A stretch of 12,556 nt of DNA from Thermoleophilaceae bacterium (lineage in GTDB: Bacteria > Actinomycetota > Thermoleophilia > Solirubrobacterales > Thermoleophilaceae), in contig JACCSF010000224.1 of assembly GCA_013813135.1 (NCBI GenBank), positions 1-12,556 on the forward strand, written 5' to 3'. A program made the position numbers and the translations under genes. Numbering within the stretch: the stretch's first letter is position 1; each line of letters opens with the position of its first letter. Positions 6,616-12,226 of this stretch are shown one piece after another. The notes beneath the pieces were generated by a model. It saw only the letters and a list, made by a program, of their open reading frames with translations. It made no database searches and was not told where the DNA came from.

Positions 6616-7406
6616 TGATTCAGCTCAAGACCCCAGAGGAAATCGACCGGATGGCGGCGGCGGGGCGGATCCTGGCGCGCTGCCACGAGATCCTGCGGGC
6701 GAAGGCGCGCCCCGGCGTCACCACGGGCGACCTCGACGGCGCGGCCGAGCGGTTCATCCGCTCTCAGGGCGGGGAGTCGGCCTTCAAGGGCTACCGCGGC
6801 TTCCCCGGGTCGATCTGCGCGTCGCCCAACTCGATGGTGGTGCACGGCATCCCGGGCTCCGACACGCTCAAGCGCGGCGACATCCTCTCGATCGACATCG
6901 GCGTGGTCCTGGACGGCTGGGTGGCCGATGCGGCGATCACGCACGCAATCGGGAACGTCACTCCGATCGCCGGCCGGCTGCTGGCCACGACCAGAGCGGC
7001 CCTGTTCGACGCGGTCGAGCAGACCCGCGCCGGCAACAGACTCGGCGACGTCTCGCACGCGGTGCAGAACCGGGTCGAGAACGACGGCTTTGCGGTGATC
7101 CGCTCGCTCGTGGGCCATGGGATCGGCCGCGAGATGCACGAGGACCCCCAGATCCCCAACTTCGGCGAGCCCGGTACCGGGCCGGAGCTGGAGGAGGGCA
7201 TGGTGCTGGCGATCGAGCCGATGGTGAACGTGGGCACTCACCACGTCCAAATGGGTCAGGACAACTGGGCCGTCTACTCGCAGGACGGCTCGCTGGCCGC
7301 CCACTTCGAGCACACCGTGGCAGTGACCGCCGACGGCCCGCGAATCCTCACCCCCTGGCACGAGCTGCTGGGCACAGGAGTCGCCCCGGCGGCGGCCTCC
7401 GCTTGA
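6615..7406 (+). CDS. map: Type I methionine aminopeptidase
   Basis: Methionine aminopeptidase removes the initiator methionine co-translationally from proteins with a small second residue. The 263-residue product has the pita-bread fold signatures and all five dinuclear metal ligands: D94 (LSIDIG), D105 (VADAA), H168 (GHGIG), E201 (IEPMV) and E232 (HFEHTV), with the active-site H77 in VVHGIPG. The length is that of a type Ia enzyme without an N-terminal zinc-finger extension. The start is GTG at 6615, overlapping the adk stop by one base (TAGTG) and giving MIQLKTPEEIDRM. The secY-adk-map order is standard for Actinobacteria. A hairpin follows two bases after the stop. Confidence 0.97.
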   Translation: MIQLKTPEEIDRMAAAGRILARCHEILRAKARPGVTTGDLDGAAERFIRSQGGESAFKGYRGFPGSICASPNSMVVHGIPGSDTLKRGDILSIDIGVVLDGWVADAAITHAIGNVTPIAGRLLATTRAALFDAVEQTRAGNRLGDVSHAVQNRVENDGFAVIRSLVGHGIGREMHEDPQIPNFGEPGTGPELEEGMVLAIEPMVNVGTHHVQMGQDNWAVYSQDGSLAAHFEHTVAVTADGPRILTPWHELLGTGVAPAAASA

Positions 7407-7408
7407 GC

Positions 7409-7434
7409 CCGGACCCCGCGTGGGTCCGGTTGTT
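7409..7434 (+). terminator. Candidate terminator hairpin after map
   Basis: CCGGACCC (7409-7416) and GGGTCCGG (7422-7429) form a perfect 8-bp stem with a five-base loop, immediately followed by TTGTT. The T-run is short, so termination could be partial or factor-assisted. It sits two bases after the map stop and would separate the secY-adk-map transcript from rpmJ onward. Confidence 0.6.
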
Positions 7435-7519
7435 GCGCTCCCGTGGCGGGACGGCCCTTATCGCTGCCGTTCAGCGACGAACGAGCTCGGCGCACCAGCC
7501 CAAAGAAGCCGCCCCTGCC

Positions 7520-7528
7520 TGCTACTCT
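7520..7528 (+). promoter_or_regulatory. Candidate extended -10 promoter for the alpha operon
   Basis: TGCTACTCT fits TGn-TAnnnT, an extended -10 element, about 75 bases upstream of rpmJ. No clear -35 hexamer precedes it. It is supported mainly by its place: a gap after a terminator hairpin and before a new run of six co-directed genes. The assignment is inference. Confidence 0.35.
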
Positions 7529-7602
7529 TTTCGGTCGGCGTGGAGCCGTCTCCTGGGCTCCGCGCTGGTCCTCGTTTCGATACGTTCCCGATTCACGGAG
7601 CT

Positions 7603-7716
7603 ATGAAGGTCCGCGCCTCAGTCAAGCCAATGTGCGAGAAGTGCAAGGTGATCCGCCGCGGCGGTGCGGTACTCGTCATTTGCCAAAACCCGCGTCACAA
7701 GCAGCGTCAGGGGTGA
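7603..7716 (+). CDS. rpmJ: Large ribosomal subunit protein bL36, zinc type
   Basis: bL36 is the smallest 50S protein and helps organise 23S rRNA near the factor-binding region. The product is 37 residues, MKVRASVKPMCEKCKVIRRG to the NPRHKQRQG end, a textbook L36. The zinc ligands C11, C14, C27 and H32 are all present, so this is the C+ form. An in-frame upstream ATG exists at 7420, but the family always starts at MKVR, so the ATG at 7603 is chosen. GGAG at 7597-7600 ends only two bases before the ATG, an unusually tight spacing. rpsM follows after 11 bases. Confidence 0.97.
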   Translation: MKVRASVKPMCEKCKVIRRGGAVLVICQNPRHKQRQG

Positions 7717-7727
7717 CCGGATACTAG

Positions 7728-8114
7728 ATGGCGCGCATCGCAGGCATCAACATTCCCCTCAACAAGAGGGCAGAGATAGGTATGACCTATATCTACGGCA
7801 TTGGCCGGTCGACCTCGAACAAGGTCCTGGCCGAGGCGGGCGTGGAGCCGGACCGCAAGGTGAAGGACCTGACCGAGGACGAGGTCCGCAAGCTGCGCGA
7901 GCAGGTAGACGACCTGCTTGTGGAAGGCGATCTGCGGCGCGAGCGCTCGCAGAACGTCAAGCGGTTGATGGAGATTGGGTCGTATAAGGGCCTGCGCCAC
8001 CGGCGCAGCCTGCCGGCGAACGGCCAGCGCACGAAGACCAACGCGCGCACGCGCAAGGGCCCCAAGCGCGGCTCATCCGCCGGTGGCGGCAAGAAGAAGA
8101 TCAGGAAGCACTAG
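7728..8114 (+). CDS. rpsM: Small ribosomal subunit protein uS13
   Basis: uS13 sits at the top of the 30S head, bridges to the 50S subunit and touches P-site tRNA through its C-terminal tail. The product is 128 residues. It begins MARIAGINIPLNKRAEIGMT followed by YIYGIG, has the helix-hairpin and coiled region in the middle, and the hallmark RHRRSLPANGQRTKTNARTR and KGPKR segment, ending in a lysine-rich tail. The only plausible SD is AGGGG(TGA) at the end of rpmJ, 12 bases upstream. Its position before rpsK, rpsD, rpoA and rplQ is the classic alpha operon. Confidence 0.97.
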   Translation: MARIAGINIPLNKRAEIGMTYIYGIGRSTSNKVLAEAGVEPDRKVKDLTEDEVRKLREQVDDLLVEGDLRRERSQNVKRLMEIGSYKGLRHRRSLPANGQRTKTNARTRKGPKRGSSAGGGKKKIRKH

Positions 8115-8133
8115 GTAAGGAAGCAGCAGGCGA

Positions 8134-8529
8134 ATGCCCCAGCCTCGACGCCCCCGTGGCGGCCGCAGGCGCGTCCGTAAGAACGTGCCCTTCGGCCAGG
8201 CCCACATCAAAACGAGTTTCAACAACACCATCGTGTCGCTGACCGACAAGGACGGCAACGTGATCGCGTGGGAGTCCGCCGGCGGCGCCGGCTTCAAGGG
8301 CTCGCGCAAGTCCACCCCGTTCGCGGCGCAGGTGACCGCCGACGCCGCGGCGCGCAAGGGCATGGAGCATGGGCTGCAGAAGGTCGAGGTGTTCGTGAAG
8401 GGACCCGGCTCGGGCCGGGAGACCGCGATTCGCTCGCTGCAGGCCGCGGGCCTGGAGATCACCTCGATCAAGGACGTGACCCCGCAGGCGCACAACGGCT
8501 GCCGGCCGCGCAAGCGGAGGAGAGTCTGA
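8134..8529 (+). CDS. rpsK: Small ribosomal subunit protein uS11
   Basis: uS11 is part of the 30S platform, near the E site and the mRNA exit. The product is 131 residues. A basic N-terminal tail is followed by AHIKTSFNNTIVSLTDKDGN, the GGAGFKGSRKSTPFAAQ loop, and the invariant C-terminal NGCRPRKRRRV. AAGGAAG (8117-8123 region) precedes the ATG at moderate distance. The stop overlaps the rpsD start by one base (TGATG, 8527-8531). Confidence 0.97.
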   Translation: MPQPRRPRGGRRRVRKNVPFGQAHIKTSFNNTIVSLTDKDGNVIAWESAGGAGFKGSRKSTPFAAQVTADAAARKGMEHGLQKVEVFVKGPGSGRETAIRSLQAAGLEITSIKDVTPQAHNGCRPRKRRRV

Positions 8530-9149
8530 TGGCGCGCGACACGGGAGCCCAGTGCAAGCAATGCCGCCGCGAGGGCATGAAGCTGTTCTTGAAGGGCGAG
8601 CGCTGCCTGACCGACAAGTGCGGCGTCGAGCGCCGCGCCTATCCGCCCGGCGATCACGGCCGCGGACGTTCGCGGCAGTCGGAGTACCGACTCCAGTTGC
8701 GCGAGAAGCAGAAGGCCCGCCGCTACTACGGCGTGCTGGAGAAGCAGTTCCGCAACTACTACGCCAAGGCGAGCAGGCAGTCCGGCGTGACCGGCGAGAA
8801 TCTGCTGCGCCTGCTCGAGTCGCGCTTCGACAACGTGCTCGTCCGCCTCGGCTTTGCCGCCTCCCGGCGCCAGGCACGCCAGATGATCTTGCACGGGCAC
8901 TGGGCGATCAACGGCAAGCGCGTGAACATCCCCTCGTACCAGTTGCGCGAGGACGACGTGATCACGATGAAGCCGAGCGCGCCGGTCGAACCCGTCGTCC
9001 GCGAAGCGACAGAGCTGACCTCCGTCGTGCCGGCCTGGCTCCAGGCCGACCACGACGGCCTGACCGCCAAGGTGCTCCGACTCCCTGAGCGGGCCGAGAT
9101 CACCACGCCGGTCCAGGAGCAGCTCATCGTCGAGCTTTACTCGAAGTAG
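8529..9149 (+). CDS. rpsD: Small ribosomal subunit protein uS4, zinc type
   Basis: uS4 nucleates 30S assembly by binding the 5' domain of 16S rRNA, and in E. coli it represses the alpha operon. The product has 206 residues. An N-terminal zinc site is formed by C9, C12, C26 and C31, marking the C+ form. The S4 RNA-binding domain follows, with LLRLLESRFDNVLVRLGFAA and SRRQARQMILHGHWAINGKR, and the protein ends EQLIVELYSK. The ATG at 8529 overlaps the rpsK stop; the frame is open upstream, but this start matches the family. No S4-binding pseudoknot could be identified before rpsM by eye. Confidence 0.97.
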   Translation: MARDTGAQCKQCRREGMKLFLKGERCLTDKCGVERRAYPPGDHGRGRSRQSEYRLQLREKQKARRYYGVLEKQFRNYYAKASRQSGVTGENLLRLLESRFDNVLVRLGFAASRRQARQMILHGHWAINGKRVNIPSYQLREDDVITMKPSAPVEPVVREATELTSVVPAWLQADHDGLTAKVLRLPERAEITTPVQEQLIVELYSK

Positions 9150-9211
9150 TGAACGCGAGCGCCCCGGCTTCCCCCGGCCAGGCGCGCCCAACAGCCGAAG
9201 GAAGCATCCCC

Positions 9212-10186
9212 ATGATCGAGTTCCAGACTCCGCAGATATCCGCCGAGAAGGTCCAGGACAACCGCGGAACCTTCACCATCGAGCCGCTTGACCGCGGCTT
9301 CGGTTACACGTTCGGCAACTCGCTGCGCCGCGTGCTGCTGTCGTCCCTAGCGGGGGCGGCGGTCACGAGCGTCCGCATCGAGGGCGTCGCGCACGAGTTC
9401 TCCACGATCAACGGCGTCAAGGAGGACGTCACCGACATCGTCCTCAACCTCAAGGAGATCGTCTGCCGCATGCATTCCGATGCGGCCGAGATCGAGGCCC
9501 CGCTCGTGATCACAGGCCCGGGCGACGTGACGGCCGGTGACATCGACCTGCCCTCGGGCGTCGAGATCCTCAACCCGGACACCCGCATCGCCACGCTCGA
9601 GAAGAAGACCAAGCTCGAGATGTACCTGACGATCGGGCACGGCCGCGGCTACTCCCCGGCGGAGGACAACAAGTCGCCCGACCAGCCGATCGGCGTGATC
9701 CCGATCGACTCGATCTTCTCGCCGGTCAAGCGCGTGGCGTACTCCGTGGACGCCGCCCGCGTCGGCCAGAAGACCGACTACGACAAGCTCACGATCGACA
9801 TCGAGACAGACGGCTCGCTCGACCCGCAGACGGCGTTGCGCGAGGCCGCCGAGATCCTCATCAAGTACCTGGCGATCTTCACCGACGCCGATCGCGTCGA
9901 GGCGCTGCGCGATCAGGGCGCGGCGCTCGTGGCCGGGGCCGAGGGCCTCGGCTCCGACGGCGTCGGCGCGCCGGGCGCGGGTGGGATGGACGACATCCTG
10001 ATCGAGGAGCTCGAGCTGGGCGTGCGTTCGTACAACTGCCTCAAGCGGGCGGGCATCCAGACGGTGGGCGACCTCGTCCAGAAGTCGGACTCCGAGCTGG
10101 CGGCGATCCCGAACTTCGGTCGCAAGTCGATCGAGGAGGTCAAGGAGACCCTCGAGGCGCGCGGCCTGGCCCTGCGCTCCGGCTAG
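9212..10186 (+). CDS. rpoA: DNA-directed RNA polymerase subunit alpha
   Basis: RpoA dimerises to nucleate assembly of RNA polymerase and contacts upstream promoter DNA and activators. The 324-residue product has the N-terminal domain (about 1-235) with PLDRGFGYTFGNSLRRVLLS, DIVLNLKEI, and VAYSVDAARVGQKTDYDKLT, a short Gly/Ala-rich linker, and the C-terminal domain (about 259-324) with VRSYNCLKRAGIQTVGDL; R272 and N275 correspond to the DNA-contacting R265 and N268 of E. coli. A GTG at 9149 overlaps the rpsD stop and would add 21 residues, but it has no ribosome-binding site and the addition is Pro/Ala-rich filler. The ATG at 9212 has AAGGAAG at 9198-9204 and gives the family-like MIEFQTPQI, so it is preferred. 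Confidence 0.97.
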   Translation: MIEFQTPQISAEKVQDNRGTFTIEPLDRGFGYTFGNSLRRVLLSSLAGAAVTSVRIEGVAHEFSTINGVKEDVTDIVLNLKEIVCRMHSDAAEIEAPLVITGPGDVTAGDIDLPSGVEILNPDTRIATLEKKTKLEMYLTIGHGRGYSPAEDNKSPDQPIGVIPIDSIFSPVKRVAYSVDAARVGQKTDYDKLTIDIETDGSLDPQTALREAAEILIKYLAIFTDADRVEALRDQGAALVAGAEGLGSDGVGAPGAGGMDDILIEELELGVRSYNCLKRAGIQTVGDLVQKSDSELAAIPNFGRKSIEEVKETLEARGLALRSG

Positions 10187-10199
10187 GATCTTCCGGGCC

Positions 10200-10553
10200 A
10201 TGCGCCACCGCAAGCAGAAGGGCAAGCTGTCGCGCGACCCGGCGCACCGCAAGGCGCTGTTCATGAACCTCTGCCGCGAGGTGATCGACCACGAGCGCAT
10301 CCAGACGACAGAGGCCAAGGCCAAGGCCGTCAAGCCGGAGCTGGAGCGGCTGATCACCCTCGCCAAGAAGGGTGACGGCCACTCCCGCCGGCTTGCCATG
10401 GCGCGCCTCGGCCAGGACAAGTTCGTCGTCTACAAGCTGTTCGAGGAGATCGCCCCCCGCTACGCGGAGCGCGAGGGCGGCTACACCCGCATCCTCAAGC
10501 TGGGCCCACGCCGCTCGGACTCCACCGAGATGGTGTTCCTAGAGCTCGTCTGA
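10200..10553 (+). CDS. rplQ: Large ribosomal subunit protein bL17
   Basis: bL17 is a 50S protein near the tunnel exit. The product is 117 residues, typical for the family. It begins MRHRKQKGKLSRDPAHRKAL and continues FMNLCREVIDHERIQTTEAK, then the AKKGDGHSRRLA region, and ends YTRILKLGPRRSDSTEMVFL with ELV. The ATG lies 13 bases after the rpoA stop, with AGGAT across that stop as the only SD-like word. It is the last gene of the operon; truA, which often follows in Actinobacteria, is absent, and the next feature is a decayed gene on the other strand. No strong terminator was seen, only a weak AGCC/GGCT stem at 10562-10578. Confidence 0.97.
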   Translation: MRHRKQKGKLSRDPAHRKALFMNLCREVIDHERIQTTEAKAKAVKPELERLITLAKKGDGHSRRLAMARLGQDKFVVYKLFEEIAPRYAEREGGYTRILKLGPRRSDSTEMVFLELV

Positions 10554-10578
10554 ACCGCGATAGCCGGCGCCTTCGGGC

Positions 10579-11814
10579 TCAGTAATCGTGGCCGCGGTGC
10601 ACCCGCATGCGCTTGGGCTCCCCGGCCGCCCGTTTGCGTAGGCAGGCGCTCCATCAGGTCGCGGGCCTGCTGCGACTCACCTATCTGCGCCAGGGCCGAC
10701 ACCAGCCAGAGCGAGCAGATCAGGAAGCTTCCCTCCTTGCCCGACAGGCCGTCGTCGGTCTCGTCGGTGCGGTAGCGCAGCACGTAGCCGTCGTCGGTAA
10801 GCTCGTCCGCGATCGCGAGCACGGTGTTCCTGAGCACCGGGTCGCTTCCCGGGAGGAAGCCGAAGATGCCCGCGAGCAGGTTCGAAGCGTCCAGCGCGTC
10901 GGTGTCGTAGTGCTGGCGCAGCACGCCGCGCTCGCTGACGCCGTGCTCCAGGATGTCGGCGCGGATCCGTCCGCGGTGGCGCGCCAGTCTGCGCACTGGC
11001 TTGGGTCCCCGCGGATCTCGGCCAGCTTCGCGGCGCGGTCCATCGCGACCCAGCACATCAGCTTCGACGATACGTAGTGTCGCGGCGCCCCGCGCGCCTC
11101 CCAGATGCCCTGGTCGGGCTCCTTCCACACGGCCGTGGCGCGCTCGGCCTGCGACAGGACGATCGGCCACAGGCGCCGCGGCAACCGCTCGCTATGGCGC
11201 GTGTGGAGGTGAATCGAGTCGACCCCAGCCGCGCGTTCGCGTCGTCGACTTCGGCCGGCACCGCCAGCTCGTGCGCCCAGCTGAGCGCGCAGTAGCGCTG
11301 CTCGCCCTGCTCGAGCACGTGCCGTGCCCGCACGCGACCTCCCTCGATGCCGGCCTAGTCGAAGACCGGCTCGCAGACCAGCTCCATCTCCACCTTGCCT
11401 TCGAGGCAGAGCACGGAGCGGACCAGCATGTGGTCGGCGTCGTCGTCCGCGGGCGGGCGCGTGTGGGGGCGTGATCACGTCCTCGTCGGTGCGCGGGCCC
11501 ATCACCAGCGCGTCGCGCACGATCGCCCAGCCGGTGGGTGTGTGCCAGGTGGTGACGAGCGTGTTCGTGCCGGGCTCGTAGACACGGGCGGTCGGGACGC
11601 TGAGGCCGAACGGAGCGACCCTGAAGCTCCCGGCCTCGCGGTCGAGCAGGCTCCCGAAGACGCTGGGCGCGTCGAAGCAGGGCACGCACAGCCAGTCGAT
11701 CGAGCCGTCCGGAGCGACCAGCGCGCCCGTGTGGCAGTCCGACAGGAACGCATAGTCGGCGATCGGCGGAAAGGGTGAAGGAGCCGCGGCGCTGGGCGGC
11801 TGGCCGGGGCTCAT
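10579..11814 (-). pseudogene. Decayed GH15 family glucoamylase/trehalase-like gene
   Basis: GH15 enzymes of this bacterial type hydrolyse alpha-glucosidic bonds (glucoamylase or trehalase) and are about 600 residues. Homologous pieces occur in three frames. From the ATG at 11814 the N-terminus reads IADYAFLSDCHTGALVAPDG, IDWLCVPCFDAPSVFGSLLD and on to RTDEDVITP. A frameshift near 11450-11460 moves to DDADHMLVRSVLCLEGKVEM, where a TAG at 11355-11357 interrupts VFD-AGIEGG with about 30 residues missing. After VDDANARLG, near 11217-11224, the frame changes again and about a third of the protein is missing, including the GGERNWDYRYTW-type signature, resuming at HTRHSERLPRRLWPIV. An apparent one-base loss near 10967 leads to RADILEHGVSERGVLRQHYD and RYRTDETDDGLSGKEGSFLI. 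After RDLMERL the normal end is lost; a TGA at 10579-10581 in the first frame may be the original stop. The gene cannot make a working enzyme. Confidence 0.85.
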
Positions 11815-12014
11815 GAGCCCTGATCGTACGCGGCGAACTCGCGCAGCCGTTCGCGGCCGTCGCCGGCCAGCGGTGTGCCGTGGGCGAGCAGCAGGTGCTC
11901 GAAATCGAGCTCCGCGACGAGCCGGGCCAGTCCTGCGCGGATGCCGCGACTCTCCATCCCCAGATTCGGATGGACAGCGGTCCAATGGCGGTTTTCGGGT
12001 GTTAGCTCCTCCAC
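11811..12014 (-). pseudogene. C-terminal remnant of a metallo-beta-lactamase-fold protein
   Basis: The 67-codon frame carries LARLVAELDFEHLLLAHGTP followed by LAGDGRERLREF, the usual end of a group of small MBL-fold hydrolases in which the HG motif marks the last metal-site strand. The metal-binding HxHxDH segment and about two thirds of a full-length protein are missing. Codons remain open above the GTG at 12014, but they run into the riboswitch and promoter of the opposite gene and do not resemble the family. The TGA overlaps the start of the GH15 pseudogene by ATGA, so the two were probably an operon. The exact family is uncertain; a small functional protein from GTG 12014 is possible but unlikely. 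Confidence 0.55.
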
Positions 12015-12029
12015 AGGGCGCGACCCTAC

Positions 12030-12064
12030 TGCAAGAAATCCTGCAACGTGCAGGACTTTCTGCT
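12030..12064 (+). promoter_or_regulatory. Tandem palindromic operator-like site
   Basis: TGCAAGAAATCCTGCA (12030-12045) and TGCAGGACTTTCTGCT (12049-12064) are each inverted repeats of a TGCARGA half-site with two-base spacers, separated by ACG. The central part TCCTGCA-ACG-TGCAGGA is a perfect 7-bp dyad. Read on the minus strand it contains CTTGCAG, a word known from Streptomyces maltose and amylase operators of the LacI-type regulator MalR (from memory). It lies just upstream of the candidate -10 for the plus-strand gene and next to the GH15 remnant on the minus strand. Confidence 0.55.
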
Positions 12065-12072
12065 GATAGAAA
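12064..12072 (+). promoter_or_regulatory. Candidate extended -10 promoter for the riboswitch transcript
   Basis: TGATAGAAA fits an extended -10 (TG, one base, then TAGAAA, four of six matches to TATAAT). It would start transcription near 12079-12080, immediately before the 5' strand of the riboswitch P1 helix, which is the expected geometry. No good -35 was found; the tandem dyad overlaps where it would be, so a bound protein would interfere with RNA polymerase. Confidence 0.45.
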
Positions 12073-12080
12073 GACGCCCT

Positions 12081-12220
12081 TCGTACGCCGAGTCGCCGCG
12101 GCCCATGGTCCGGCGAGCGGGGGAACCAATGCGGCCACGTGCCGCGGGGGCGAATCGCCCGGGCCGGGTGCCTGGGAGTAGCGCACAGCGCGAGCCCGTC
12201 AGCTCACCTCGCAGGCGTCA
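12081..12220 (+). promoter_or_regulatory. c-di-AMP riboswitch (ydaO/yuaA class)
   Basis: This leader shows the conserved blocks of the ydaO-yuaA riboswitch in order. GCCGAGTCGCCG (12087-12098) comes first, then GAGCGGGGGAACCA (12115-12128), a variable stem GCGGC/GCCGC (12131-12135 with 12141-12145), GGGGGCGAATC (12146-12156), and finally CGAGCCCGTCAGCTCACC with TCG (12191-12211) before GGCGT. ACGCC (12085-12089) pairs with GGCGT (12214-12218) as P1. B. subtilis ydaO has the matching GAGCGGGGGACCCA, GGGGUGAAUC and CGAAUCCGACAGCUAAC blocks. The class is generally an OFF switch for c-di-AMP and often precedes peptidoglycan-remodelling genes in Actinobacteria, which agrees with the gene that follows. 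The assignment was made by eye, without a covariance-model score. Confidence 0.88.
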
Positions 12221-12226
12221 ACCAAA

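Larger units (their letters stand above)
7407..7602 (+). other. Gap between map and rpmJ: terminator and leader, no infA
   Basis: These 196 bases occupy the position where infA (IF-1) commonly lies in actinobacterial gene order. No IF-1-like reading frame is present on either strand. Besides the terminator and the candidate promoter listed separately, two short hairpins are visible: TCGCTG/CAGCGA (7461-7466 with 7472-7477) and GGAGCC/GGCTCC (7542-7547 with 7556-7561). The second would lie in the transcribed leader of the alpha operon. Confidence 0.6.

Noticed and set aside
7430..7462. TTGTTG as a -35 box with CTTATC as -10 after map
   Set aside because: The spacing is about 21 bases, too long, and the T-rich word is better explained as the tail of the terminator hairpin.
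9149..9211. GTG start for rpoA overlapping the rpsD stop (TAGTG)
   Set aside because: The overlap style resembles adk-map, but there is no ribosome-binding site, the added 21 residues are low-complexity, and ATG 9212 has AAGGAAG and the family N-terminus.
10607..11077. Plus-strand 156-codon frame opposite the GH15 remnant
   Set aside because: No recognisable domain; the opposite strand carries clear GH15 fragments, so this is antisense shadow.
10579..11814. Frameshifts treated as sequencing error in a live GH15 gene
   Set aside because: Large internal deletions including the catalytic core cannot be explained by base-calling errors, and neighbouring genes are intact.
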